From Allomyces arbusculus (Eukaryota > Blastocladiomycota > Blastocladiomycetes > Blastocladiales > Blastocladiaceae), in the NCBI GenBank assembly GCA_027604705.1, contig JADHYV010000002.1, positions 682,001 to 746,000 of the forward strand: a DNA stretch of 64,000 nucleotides, written 5' to 3'. The position numbers and the translations under genes are program-made. Below the pieces are notes generated by a model. It saw only the letters and a program-made list of their open reading frames with translations, had not been told where the DNA came from and ran no database searches. Each line of letters starts with the position of its first letter. Positions within the stretch are counted from its first letter, which is position 1. Shown here piece by piece: positions 10,749-19,522 of the stretch.

Positions 10749-11139
10749 GGTGATGGTGCAATGGGGATCGCGTCAGGTCTTGTAGTCGTTCGTCGCGCGC
10801 TTGAGTGTGTTGGTTGCAGTGAACTTGACAGGGGGTGCAGTGGGTGGGGGGTCGAGGCTGGGAGAGAGAGATTAGGTGCCGCCTAGAGGAAGGACGCGCC
10901 GCAGGTTTTTATCGAGGAACAATCCCAAAGACGGTTGACGGGCTAATCTTGGACAAATGTTGGACGTCGGCAACGTTCGCTCCCATTCACCTCGAATTCA
11001 ATCTGGTGAGCCCTTTTGTTGTATTTTCCGCGATTCTGGCGGATCTCTGATTACTGCCCAACTTTGACTGCTCCATGCGAAAATTGGGTGGATCCCAGCG
11101 TTCTCGTCAAAAACAATTTATGGACATCCGCCTTCAGCA
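10749..11139. other. Intergenic, promoter side of ISG12-like gene 3
   Basis: 391 nt upstream of gene 3 and downstream of the decayed copy at 11.14 kb. No gene or repeat was identified. Confidence 0.4.
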
Positions 11140-11260
11140 CTCCACCCGGTCACGCCCTGCCTCGACTGCTGCATCAAGCGCCAGCACTCCCTTTCGCCGC
11201 CGCACTCGCGACCGAAGCGCCCACCACAGCCCACGCAGCCGCGATGACGAAACGTTGGCA
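11140..11260 (-). pseudogene. Decayed C-terminal fragment of an ISG12-like gene
   Basis: The minus strand encodes IAAAWAVVGASVASAAAKGS, which nearly matches the C-terminal part of ISG12-like protein 5 (IAAAGAVVGASVASAAAKAS). DNA similarity continues past the fragment's early TGA into the paralogue's stop region (CTCYACCCGGYCACGCCCTGCC). Only the gene's last 120 nt or so remain, just downstream of the gene at 11263. It is a host gene relic: a truncated tandem copy, with the start, core signature and N-terminal repeats missing. Confidence 0.75.
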
Positions 11261-11262
11261 GC

Positions 11263-11856
11263 CTACTCTTCCTCGTCCTCGTCATCCATAATGAGCACCA
11301 CGCCCTTCTGCGCCATTGCGAGAGTAAACTCATCCACCGAAATCATCACTGCTATGGGAGCCAACTCTGGCACGCCCTTGGCCGGAGACTTGGACACCGA
11401 GTCCTGCAGGTGCAAAATGCGCGCCGAGTCGTGCGCCGGCGTGTTCTCGATGCAGCCGCCCATAGAGCTGTGCATTGACATGAGCACAGCGTCGTTGGCT
11501 GGAGGCTGGACCAACGATTCCTTGGGCATGGGCATGGACGCCTGTTCGGCTTGCACCGGCGTGGCGACCCTGTCGTCGTCGGTAGTGCTGTCGTCCATTG
11601 ACTCGCGCCTCGTGCTCTGGTTGTTGATTGCAGCGGCCAGGATAGCCCCAATCCCAAGAGCTCCTGCGGATGCTGCTCCCACTGCTCCCACGACCGCAAC
11701 CGCAGCTTCCAAAGCGACAACAGCCGCGGCGCTGGTAGTGCCAACAGCCGCAGTACTTCCGAGCATCGCGGTAACTGCCGACCCGACAATCGCCCATGGC
11801 GCAGCAGCTGACGCCCCGAAAAGAGGCACGGCGAGAGGCGCGAGAAGAAAAGCCAT
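11263..11856 (-). CDS. Ala-rich hydrophobic protein with acidic tail, ISG12-array member by context
   Basis: 197 aa, intronless, ATG 11856-11854. The first 85 residues are Ala/Val/Gly-rich and membrane-like (TSAAAVVALEAAVAVVG; ALGIGAILAAAIN), but the ISG12 signature (GIAAGS / VATMQ.IGATG) is absent. The remaining part is soluble, with runs such as MDDSTTDDD and a C-terminal MDDEDEEE. Position, strand, lack of introns and the acidic tail tie it to the array, and its stop lies 3 nt from a decayed ISG12-like C-terminus. It may be a strongly diverged member or an unrelated Ala-rich protein. Its 5' flank carries a 44-bp tandem duplication. Confidence 0.55.
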   Translation of the reverse strand: MAFLLAPLAVPLFGASAAAPWAIVGSAVTAMLGSTAAVGTTSAAAVVALEAAVAVVGAVGAASAGALGIGAILAAAINNQSTRRESMDDSTTDDDRVATPVQAEQASMPMPKESLVQPPANDAVLMSMHSSMGGCIENTPAHDSARILHLQDSVSKSPAKGVPELAPIAVMISVDEFTLAMAQKGVVLIMDDEDEEE

Positions 11857-11890
11857 GTCGAGGTGGTTTGACTTGGCAATCGCGAAGGGA

Positions 11891-11980
11891 GTGGTGGATT
11901 GAGTGGTTGCAGGTGTTGGTTGAGCTTGGTGACGGCGTGGTGGATTGAGTCGTTGCAGATGATTGTTGAGCTTGGTGACG
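11891..11980. repeat. 44-bp tandem duplication (two copies)
   Basis: Two imperfect copies (11891-11934 and 11937-11980) starting GTGGTGGATTGAG and ending GAGCTTGGTGACG, separated by 2 nt. They lie 35-125 nt upstream of the start codon at 11856, in the promoter or 5' UTR of the Ala-rich gene. Confidence 0.85.
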
Positions 11981-12255
11981 AAGAAAACTAGACGCGGTTA
12001 CGGCGGCATTTCTCCACGCCCAAGAGTCGGCCAGGTCGGCCTCCTTGTCGCGAGCGTCGCGCCGGGCGAAGGAGAGGGTGAGAGGTAGTGCACGTGGGCC
12101 TACGGTTGCTTCCAGCAGGCATGTCGGCCATTTCTTGGACAGCAATCGGTTCAACTTTAGATTTTGCTTGCTGTATGAGAAAGACGAGCGTTCCCTCCAC
12201 GCATGCGACATCGCTCAAATCATTATAATCATGATCAATTCGTGGCCCTCGTCCC
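11981..12255. other. Intergenic within the ISG12-like array
   Basis: Upstream flank of the 11856 gene and 3' flank of ISG12-like gene 5. No supported feature. Confidence 0.4.
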
Positions 12256-13083
12256 TCAACTCTCTACCCGGCCACGCCCTGCCGCGGCCGCTGCGTTAAT
12301 CGCCAGAACGCTAGCTTTCGCCGCCGCGCTCGCGACCGACGCACCCACCACAGCCCCCGCCGCCGCGATCGCGGGCGACAAAGCCACGGCACCCGTCGCG
12401 CCAATTGCCTGCATCGTCGCAACGAGCGACCCGGCCTGTGTTAAGGCGCCGCCCATGGTGCTCATCATCCCGGCCGCGATCGAGTGCGCGGCAATCCCCT
12501 TGGCAGTAAACCCGAGCGCGCCAGCGACCGCTGGCGCGACCGCGCTAATCACCAAGGGCACAACGACGGCACCGACGACAGCCGCAGTGGCGATCGCGCA
12601 GATCCCGGACGTCGATTTACGCGAGATCGCAGGCGTTTGCGCCGCAATGTCGCCATAGTAGTGGTGATGGTGATGGTGCACGGCCGGGTCGTACATGTAC
12701 TCCCTGTAGTCGCGCATGTCGCGCGCTTCGTGCGTGTGACACTTGGTCGCAGGGTCGGCAGTGGATTCCTTGCCCTTGCGCGTGGCCGCAGTGACATGCG
12801 AAATGGCCGAATTGACGACATGCGTCGCGTCGTCAGCGACTTCAGCAATCCATGCGCTCTCGGCCACATACGTCGACTCGGAATCTTGCGCGACGTGCTG
12901 CTTGGTATCAGTGGCGGCCACCTTGGGGACCCAATCGTCCAGCGCGGCCGTGCACTGGTCGGCTTCCTGCACGTCATGCGCGAATGGCTCGCGCGCCGAG
13001 TGGAGGAAGTCTGTCTTGGCGACAAACGCAGCGCGTGCGAGCGGTTCGCCGGTCGGGGCCTGGAACAGGTTCAATTCGTTCAT
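12256..13083 (-). CDS. ISG12/IFI6-like protein 5 with long N-terminal region
   Basis: 275 aa, intronless. The ATG at 13083-13081 (MNELNLFQAP) is preferred over one 12 codons earlier because the sequence just upstream of it (TTTTGC[A/G]GCAGGT, read on the plus strand) is shared with gene 6 at the equivalent place. Residues 1-165 form a soluble region with degenerate helical repeats (VADDATHVVNSAISH, YMYDPAVHHHHHHYYG). The ISG12 core follows: ALGFTAKGIAAHSIAAGMMS and GSLVATMQAIGATGAVALS, then an Ala-rich helix ending GRGRVES. There is no acidic tail, unlike proteins 1-3. The native six-His run HHHHHH is notable. Confidence 0.75.
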   Translation of the reverse strand: MNELNLFQAPTGEPLARAAFVAKTDFLHSAREPFAHDVQEADQCTAALDDWVPKVAATDTKQHVAQDSESTYVAESAWIAEVADDATHVVNSAISHVTAATRKGKESTADPATKCHTHEARDMRDYREYMYDPAVHHHHHHYYGDIAAQTPAISRKSTSGICAIATAAVVGAVVVPLVISAVAPAVAGALGFTAKGIAAHSIAAGMMSTMGGALTQAGSLVATMQAIGATGAVALSPAIAAAGAVVGASVASAAAKASVLAINAAAAAGRGRVES

Positions 13084-13396
13084 TTTGCGGCAGGTCAAGG
13101 AGTTGGGAGCGTCAGGCAAGATGAGTGAGGGTCAAAATCGCTGGCACCGGAGAGGCAAGAGAACGGTCAAGGTCCTTGCAGGGGAAGCAGGCTGTGTTGA
13201 TTGGCTGGCGTGTCCGTGACGGACACCATGCGGACGTCGCACGGACACCGTGGACCGAGTGGATACGACCGCGATTTTCTCGAAATGTCACCGTTTGCTA
13301 CCAGAAACACAAAGACGATTTGATTACTGTGCGCAAGTCAACCGAACATGCGCTATGTTGCCCACCTCATCACGACACACAGCTGTCACTTCATCT
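13084..13396. other. Intergenic between ISG12-like genes 5 and 6
   Basis: 313 nt holding the promoter of gene 5 and the 3' flank of gene 6. No further feature was seen. Confidence 0.4.
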
Positions 13397-14272
13397 TCAA
13401 CTCTCCACCCGATCTTTCTCTGTCGTGGCCGCCGCCGCGTCACTTGACATCATGCTCCTCTTCGCCGCGACACTTCCAACCGTTGCGCCCACGACAGCCG
13501 CCGCAGCCGCGATCGCTGGTGGCAGCACCACAGACCCCGTTGCGCCAATCGACTGCATCGTCGCGACGAGCGACCCAGCCTTGGTCGCCGCGCCGCCCAT
13601 GGAACTCATCATCCCAGCCGCGGCCGAGCCCGCGGCGATTCCCTCGGCCTGAAACCCGAGCGCGCCAGCGACAGTCGGAGCAACCGCGCCGACGATGAGG
13701 GGCGCCACGACGGCTCCCGCGACAGCCGCACCGGCAATCGCATATGGCCGAGTGGCCGGGTCTTGGAAGACAACGGCTGTCTGCGCGGCGGCGTTGCCGA
13801 GATGGTGCGCGGCCGGGTCGTAGATGTAGCCCTTGGGGTCCTGCGCGACGCGCGCGAGGTGCTCGGCCGCAGGATCAACGACATAGACCTTGGCGTCGTT
13901 GGCGGCCTTGCTGAGGTGCGGCATGGCCGGGTCAATGACGTGCGCCTTGGTATGTTCAGCGACCTTGGCGACCCACGCGCTCGCGGCCGCATACGTCTTG
14001 GGATCCTGTACGACGCGGGCAAAGTGCTCGCCCGCCGGGTCGAGCACGTTCTGCTTGGTATCGGCAGCCACCTTGGTGACCCACTCGCCCGCGGTCGCAT
14101 ACGTGCTGGGATCCTGCACGGCGCGCGCAAACTGCTCACTTGCTGGGTCGAGAACGTGCTGCTTGGTGTCGCTCGCCACCTTGGTGATCCATTCGCCTGC
14201 GGCTGCGGGATCTTGCACGGCGCGCGCGATATGCTCGCCGGCCGAGGCCCAAAATGAACTCCATCCGCTCAT
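13397..14272 (-). CDS. ISG12/IFI6-like protein 6 with N-terminal tandem repeats
   Basis: 291 aa, intronless, ATG 14272-14270. Residues 8-165 hold about six amphipathic repeats of 22-36 residues built on (E)HxARxVQDPxxY, with units such as ADTKQNVLDPAGEHFARVV, AHVIDPAMPHLSKAA and GYIYDPAAHHLGNAA. The ISG12 core follows (ALGFQAEGIAAGSAAAGMMS, GSLVATMQSIGATGSVVL) and the C-terminus ends KDRVES. The repeats resemble the apolipoprotein/perilipin style of amphipathic helix and could bind a membrane surface or lipid; that is inference. Protein 5 is the nearest paralogue, with its repeats largely decayed. Together they form a second subfamily in the array. Confidence 0.75.
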   Translation of the reverse strand: MSGWSSFWASAGEHIARAVQDPAAAGEWITKVASDTKQHVLDPASEQFARAVQDPSTYATAGEWVTKVAADTKQNVLDPAGEHFARVVQDPKTYAAASAWVAKVAEHTKAHVIDPAMPHLSKAANDAKVYVVDPAAEHLARVAQDPKGYIYDPAAHHLGNAAAQTAVVFQDPATRPYAIAGAAVAGAVVAPLIVGAVAPTVAGALGFQAEGIAAGSAAAGMMSSMGGAATKAGSLVATMQSIGATGSVVLPPAIAAAAAVVGATVGSVAAKRSMMSSDAAAATTEKDRVES

Positions 14273-14748
14273 TTTGCAGCAGGTTTGAGGGCTCAGGCGG
14301 CAGACGGTGTGAGAGAGGGTCGGTCGGTGACAGCGGCAATGCAGACGAGGGCGGATGACGATGACAGTGGTGGAGCGCGTTGGTTGCGGCCAGCTCCGAC
14401 ATTGTTCGGACAGCCTGGCTCACTGACGTGGACGCCGTGTGGGATTGGCGTGGGCTCTGGCCAGGTGGTTTCGTCATACTTCCTGGCTTCCATGTGGCGC
14501 AACGTCCGGCTCTGACGTGCAACATCGGTCTCTGCCCTCCGAACGATTGCCGCCCACAATGAGCTTCAAATACTCGGCCACCGCACCAACAATTTGTTCT
14601 TTGTATCCTCCCGACCAGATCTCGACGTGCAGCTCCTCGTCAGCCCGCACCCTGCCAAGCTTGCCGCATCGGGCTGCCGACCCGTCCAGTGTAGCGCATC
14701 CTCGTTCTCCCGCCCGAACAATCGCCTCGCCTCGTCATCGCCTGCATC
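14273..14748. promoter_or_regulatory. Divergent intergenic region, ISG12-like 6 / Cys-rich tail protein
   Basis: 476 nt between divergent start codons. It includes the upstream element shared with ISG12-like gene 5 immediately next to the ATG. No other motif was recognised. Confidence 0.45.
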
Positions 14749-15093
14749 ATGTCTGCCGATCACTCTACGATGACGACGCGGACGACGACCCCACCGCCGC
14801 CCGTGATCAGCGAAAAGGCCATTTCGTACCCAAACGTCGCATCGCAAACGGTCATCGACATGCCACCGCCCAACTACGGCACGGTGGGCCCCGCACCGGC
14901 TGCCGACAATGTTTCTGATTCGAGCAGCGACCGCAGCAGCCGTCGCCGCGACGGGTGCTGTATGTGCTGCTGCAAGTGCTTAATTGCCATCACGCTCTGC
15001 GACCTGTTTTGTAATTTCTGGGGGTGCCTTGCCGCGGCGCTCGTGTGTTGCTGTGCCGAGTCGGACGATGACGATAACGCGGCAACCGAGTGA
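14749..15093 (+). CDS. Small protein with Cys-rich C-terminal membrane segment (CYSTM-like)
   Basis: 114 aa, ATG at 14749. The N-terminal 70 residues are polar and Pro/Ser/Thr-rich (TTRTTTPPPPVISEK, DSSSDRSSRRRDG). Then comes a dense cysteine cluster, CCMCCCKC, a hydrophobic helix (LIAITLCDLFCNFWGCLAAALV) and CCC before an acidic end. Layout resembles CYSTM-type tail-anchored stress proteins, which are short with a Cys-rich membrane segment at the C-terminus and often palmitoylated. The exact CYSTM consensus is not matched, so this is a resemblance only. Confidence 0.6.
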   Translation: MSADHSTMTTRTTTPPPPVISEKAISYPNVASQTVIDMPPPNYGTVGPAPAADNVSDSSSDRSSRRRDGCCMCCCKCLIAITLCDLFCNFWGCLAAALVCCCAESDDDDNAATE

Positions 15094-15439
15094 GCGGTGG
15101 ATGACGGGAGTCGAACAAGTGGTCAGTGAGTTTGTTTACGGGCGACATGCCGTGTCATGGTCAGACCAGCGCCGTGTCGCCGAAACGCGGTTCAGTCGCA
15201 TCGACCCACGATTCGTGCGCTCCAGTTTGCCGGTCATATTGCTGTTTGGCGTCCGTTGCCCAGAGCGAATGGGTGAATTGGATTAAACACATAGAACGAT
15301 TTCATTTTCTCACTCCATTCTCATCTCAGCGCGCATTGCTCTGTCGGCGAGGGCTCTGCGAGCACCTCGATCCCCGATGTCATCCCAACCAACGTCCTGC
15401 ACACGCCCTCGCCGCCCTGCCCTTCCCACGCGACAGCAG
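15094..15439. other. Intergenic, convergent gene ends
   Basis: 346 nt between the stop of the Cys-rich tail gene and the stop of the minus-strand F-box/LRR gene. Nothing is supported beyond 3' flanks. Confidence 0.4.
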
Positions 15440-17155
15440 CTACACTGGCTCCACAAGCACCTCGAGCCCCGGCTTCATTTTCACCAGCGTCTCGCGCACT
15501 GCCTCGTCCATCCTCGTCCACCGCACATCCAGCCTTTTGAGCCTCGTCCGGTTGAGCACGGGCTCGAGCGCGTCGACGGCACCCGCATCCAACATCGCGT
15601 GCCCCGCCAAATCCAGTGTGCGCAAGTCCGGTACCGCCGTTGCGAGTGCATCGAGTACGGCGCGGCACGCATCGTAGGCGTGCAGGACCGAGCACCGCAT
15701 CGCAACACTTTCCAGTTCCCGTAAACCGCACAGCAGTGGCACCGTGTCGCGCGCAAATGCTTGCACTTCGGCGTCGGCGTGGTGCGGCGCGTACCCGAAT
15801 GCGAGTTCAAGCGTGTGTAAATAGGGGCATTTGTGCACGAGCGCAGCGACGAGCGCGTGGATCGACGCGAACGAGCCGGGGCACGGAGTCATGTGCAGGC
15901 GGAACACACGCAGGGATGGCGAGAGGGACGCGATGATGGCGGGCACGGTCAGGCGCAGGTCCATGGTTGCGAGGAAAAGTGACGCGAGCGCAGTGGCGTG
16001 TTGCGGGAGGGTGGGGAGGATGGGGGACAGGAGCGTCGCGGCCACGCACCCAAGGTCGAGCTCAAAGTGATGCAGAGTCGCGGGCCATGCGGCTGGGGTC
16101 ACGCGTGTAAGCTCGGCGAAGCCGTTGTGCGGGACGGGATTGTGTGGAGCTTGGTGCGGCGCGGGGTGCGAGACCGGGTTGGGCGCAAGGGATGGGACCG
16201 GGTGCGCATGGGCCGGCACAGGGCGCGGCAGCGAGTCCATATCGAGCCCGCGGAGCGTGAGCGACGACAGAGTGCCGTGTCTGGGCAGACCGCGTGTTAA
16301 AAAGAGATGCGTTGTTTGGAGCAAAGTGGGAACTGATTCTTCGCCCTGGACCGGATCCATGGGGTCCGTGAGGCAGTTGAGCGCGTCGTCGTCAAAATCA
16401 AAGTGCAGGTGCCGCACCCACGAAGCAGAGAGAAGCCGCGCCAATCGTCCCGTGAACGCCATAGCCTCGACGCGATCGACGCGGAGTAAAGCTTTGACGC
16501 ATTCGAGATGGACGGTCAAATCAGCGACAATGGGCGGGAATCCGCCAATGGATTCAATCGCATCGAGCATGGTGTGTGCGGAGTGCGCGTCGGTCAGGGT
16601 CAAAAAGACATGTCGCGCATGAGCGAGAACGGATTCGGCCAGCCCAATCGTATTGTTGTCGAGATGTAGTGACGACAGTTGATGGTGCGGAAGGGGTCCC
16701 AGGAGCCGCACGCGATCAGCGACAAATCCTGCATGTGCCTCGCCACGAGTTGAGCAGCACGACCCAATTGGGGTGGAGAGAGCCGCATGGACAATGAGAT
16801 ACACCCTCGGCAGGCCGTGATGCGTTTCTAAAGGGCGATACGCGAGGCGGCCAATGGTCTGCGGCGCGTCGTTGCAAAGCAGGTCGAGCCAGTCGGGCAC
16901 GCATTTGGTGGGACAGTGTTGGGCCGGCAAGACGAGCGCCGCCGCGCCGGAGCAAGGGAGCGGGACCCACGGCGCGCCCGCGGTGCGTATTGTCGTGATC
17001 ATGGCTGGAGCATAAAGGATGGGCGACGCGCGCGCGAGCACAATGAGCGATGGTCGATGCATGCGCACGAGACAGTGCAGGACCAGGTCGCGCGGCACTG
17101 CAGGCAGGGCCTCGAGGCGCGAATGGCCCACGACCAAGCGCGCTGAGCAGCGCAT
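15440..17155 (-). CDS. F-box/leucine-rich repeat-like protein
   Basis: 571 aa, intronless. The ATG at 17155-17153 (MRCSARLVVGHSRLEALP) is chosen because the N-terminal block LEALPAVPRDLVLHCLVRM looks like an F-box helix pair; the frame stays open upstream into the divergent promoter without sense. The rest is a run of leucine-rich, ribonuclease-inhibitor-like units (LSSLHLDNNTIGLAESVLA, LHTLELAFGYA, LRTLDLAGHAML, LKRLDVRWTRMD). It probably serves as a substrate receptor of an SCF-type ubiquitin ligase, inferred from architecture. A decayed paralogue lies at 58.1-58.9 kb. The 236-nt gap to the AAA+ gene start makes a divergent pair. Confidence 0.65.
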   Translation of the reverse strand: MRCSARLVVGHSRLEALPAVPRDLVLHCLVRMHRPSLIVLARASPILYAPAMITTIRTAGAPWVPLPCSGAAALVLPAQHCPTKCVPDWLDLLCNDAPQTIGRLAYRPLETHHGLPRVYLIVHAALSTPIGSCCSTRGEAHAGFVADRVRLLGPLPHHQLSSLHLDNNTIGLAESVLAHARHVFLTLTDAHSAHTMLDAIESIGGFPPIVADLTVHLECVKALLRVDRVEAMAFTGRLARLLSASWVRHLHFDFDDDALNCLTDPMDPVQGEESVPTLLQTTHLFLTRGLPRHGTLSSLTLRGLDMDSLPRPVPAHAHPVPSLAPNPVSHPAPHQAPHNPVPHNGFAELTRVTPAAWPATLHHFELDLGCVAATLLSPILPTLPQHATALASLFLATMDLRLTVPAIIASLSPSLRVFRLHMTPCPGSFASIHALVAALVHKCPYLHTLELAFGYAPHHADAEVQAFARDTVPLLCGLRELESVAMRCSVLHAYDACRAVLDALATAVPDLRTLDLAGHAMLDAGAVDALEPVLNRTRLKRLDVRWTRMDEAVRETLVKMKPGLEVLVEPV

Positions 17156-17391
17156 GGTCGAGTGGTCGGTATTTAGGTACGCTGGTGTATTTGCGGCGAG
17201 TGCAACATTGCACAACGCAGCACATGGACGCGAATTGCATTGGGCCTTTGTGAGGTGGTCGCCAAGTGTTTCTGACGTGGATGGCTCGACGACTTGAAGA
17301 ACGCGCCCACACACGTTACTTCGCCCGCAGCGGAGCCCTCGTCCTCACCACCAAGCACAATCGACCATCGCTGCCCAAACTCCACATCACC

Positions 17392-19522
17392 ATGATTGGC
17401 GACCCCGTTTATAATCCGATCGCGTCGGCCGTGCACGCCAAGGCCACGAAGATCCTGAAAGAGCTCAACAAGGACCTTGTCGACCGCGACGAGTGTCTGC
17501 GCGTGCTCATGTTGGGCCTGCTCACGGGCCAAAACGTGCTGATTCTCGGCCCACCGGGCACCGCCAAGTCCAAGGCCGTCAACGACCTGTTTGAACGTGT
17601 TCACGCGACCAGCTACAAGAATTTGCTGCATGCGTCCATGTCCACCGAGACGCTTGTCGGGCCCGTCGACCTGAGCGTGCTGAAGAAGGAATCGCAGATC
17701 ATGGTCAACACCAAGGGCATGTTACCGACCGCTGAACTCGTCTTTCTCGACGAAATCTTCAAGGCCAACCGCAACGTGCTCTCGATTCTGCTCGGTCTGC
17801 TCAATGAGCGCGTCTTTGCCAATGGACCCAACAATGACCCGGTCCCGCTGCATTTTACGGCTGCCGCGTCGAATGAAACATTTCTCGACCCGGGCCAGTC
17901 GCCATTGCTCGACCGGTTCCCGCTGCGCGTCCATGTCGGCGGGCTCCCATGCGGCAAGCTTCGCGATGCGCTCACCGAGCAGGAACGCAAGTCGCGGCCG
18001 CATAAACGGTACCGCGCGGCTGTCGCCGAGGCCAAGGCCTCCGCTGCGGCTGCTGGTGGGGACCAGTCGACGCGTGCGTCAGACAAGAGCGACCAGACGC
18101 GGCTCGATCTCGACACCGACATTTACGCGCTGTTCGACGCGCTGGACGAAATGCGGATCACGTCGCTCCCGAATGACGTGCGCACGACGTTCATGACGCT
18201 CGTCGACTATGCCAATTCGCTCAATTCGGCCGGCGAGGCAAAACCGCAGCCCGACACAATTCAGACGCGGTCGCAGGAAGTGTACTGCGGCGACGTGGTC
18301 ACGAACCGCGGGATCGTCATGTTCTCGGACATGTTGCGGGTCACGGCCTTTCTGCACGGTCGTGGCACCAAGCCGTGCGTGCTTGATCTCTGGCCGCTGT
18401 GCTACATGTCATGGCGCACCAAGAAGCAGCGCGACGCCGTTACCAAGCATGTGCTCGCCGAAATATGCCACGCGTTGCCGCCACTCATCAAGACCCTCAA
18501 AGAGGCTAGGTGGATGGTCAATGTGATTCGCGACCACCTGTTTCTTCCTGACGCGATCAAGTGCGCCCTCTACTCGGCGATTCTCGCCGATCTTGTCCGC
18601 GCCGGCGCTGTGGACGAGGTCGTCGACCTGCTCAAGGACGCGCGCGTGGATCCGTCATGCAACGACGGGAAGGTGCTGCAGGCCGCCATGGACGGCAAAC
18701 ACCGCACGCTCCTGACCATACTTCGGCACGACGACCGCATCGACACGAGCGAGCTCGAACGCAAAGAGGAGGAGGAGGAGCGACAGCGCGCGGAAGCTGA
18801 GGAGGTCAAGACGCGTGGGTTGTCGGGGTCATCATCATCGAATCGGCCGGGATCTGCTGCTGAACGAGGTACGTTGAGAGTCCCTGAACGTTCTCGTTAT
18901 GGTGAAGGCTTCGATTTTGACAGACTGTCATTGACATCGACGCTCTTTACCTATTAGCTGTCGTCGAGCTCTCGGCGGCGAAAGCGTTCCGCGGCGACCA
19001 CGTTGGCGAACCAACCTGGATCCGGGCCTTGAACGACAGCACGAGTTCCAAGGGCCAAGTCCTGCGCGTCCGGGTGTATTGGCTCAACGTGCGTTTGTTC
19101 TTTTCCCCTCTTTCCCCATCTCCATCGTTGCAAGTATGCAAATCGACTGGACTTGTTATTTCCCCGTCCCTTAGATCTCCACCACCGACTTTCAGCTCGC
19201 CAACGGCCAGTGGGACTTCTTCTTGCGGCTCAAGGTCGGTGACTGCGCGCTCCCCAAGATCAATTTCGAGGTCAATATCCGAATGGCGGCGATTGGCGCC
19301 GACAGCCAGCTCGTGTGGACATCGCGCACGCTTGCGCGCGCCGAAAATGTGCAGCTGGTCCCAACGGGCGGTCTCTTCGTCAAGTGGAAGTTCCCGCAGG
19401 GACCCGTCGACGTTCAGTCGAGCAAGGGCCTGAGCAAAGTGTCGCTGCGCATGTTCACCACGTCGAGCAGCGACCTCATCGACAAGCTGTTCTTGGATAC
19501 GGTCGAGGCGCACCCAGTATGA
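17392..19522 (+). CDS. RavA/MoxR-like AAA+ ATPase with a unique C-terminal domain
   Basis: 651 aa from three exons: 17392-18868, 18958-19088 and 19175-19522 (introns of 89 and 86 nt, GTACGT..ATTAG and GTGCGT..CTTAG). AAA+ features: Walker A GPPGTAKSK (about residue 52), Walker B LVFLDEIFK, the loop LLGLLNERVFANG, sensor-1 region AAASNE and arginine-finger region SPLLDRFPLR. This pattern is MoxR/RavA-class, chaperone-like ATPases common in bacteria. After the lid region come a helical segment (LVRAGAVDEVVDLLKDARVD, ankyrin-like in feel), a charged coil (ERKEEEEERQRAEAEE), and a beta-rich C-terminal domain of about 150 residues (LRVRVYWLNISTTDFQLANG; LRLKVGDCALPKINFEV). The last domain vaguely recalls phloem-protein-2-like lectin folds. 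Substrate unknown. Confidence 0.8.

Noticed and set aside
13131-13150. CRISPR or satellite array among the repeated ISG12-like coding units
   Set aside because: Repetition is at the protein level within ORFs, with no regular DNA repeat-spacer structure.
18869-18957. C-terminus of the AAA+ protein as read through (GTLRVPERSRYGEG...)
   Set aside because: The stretch has GTACGT and ATTAG ends, and removing it joins in frame to two further exons with continuous protein-like sequence.
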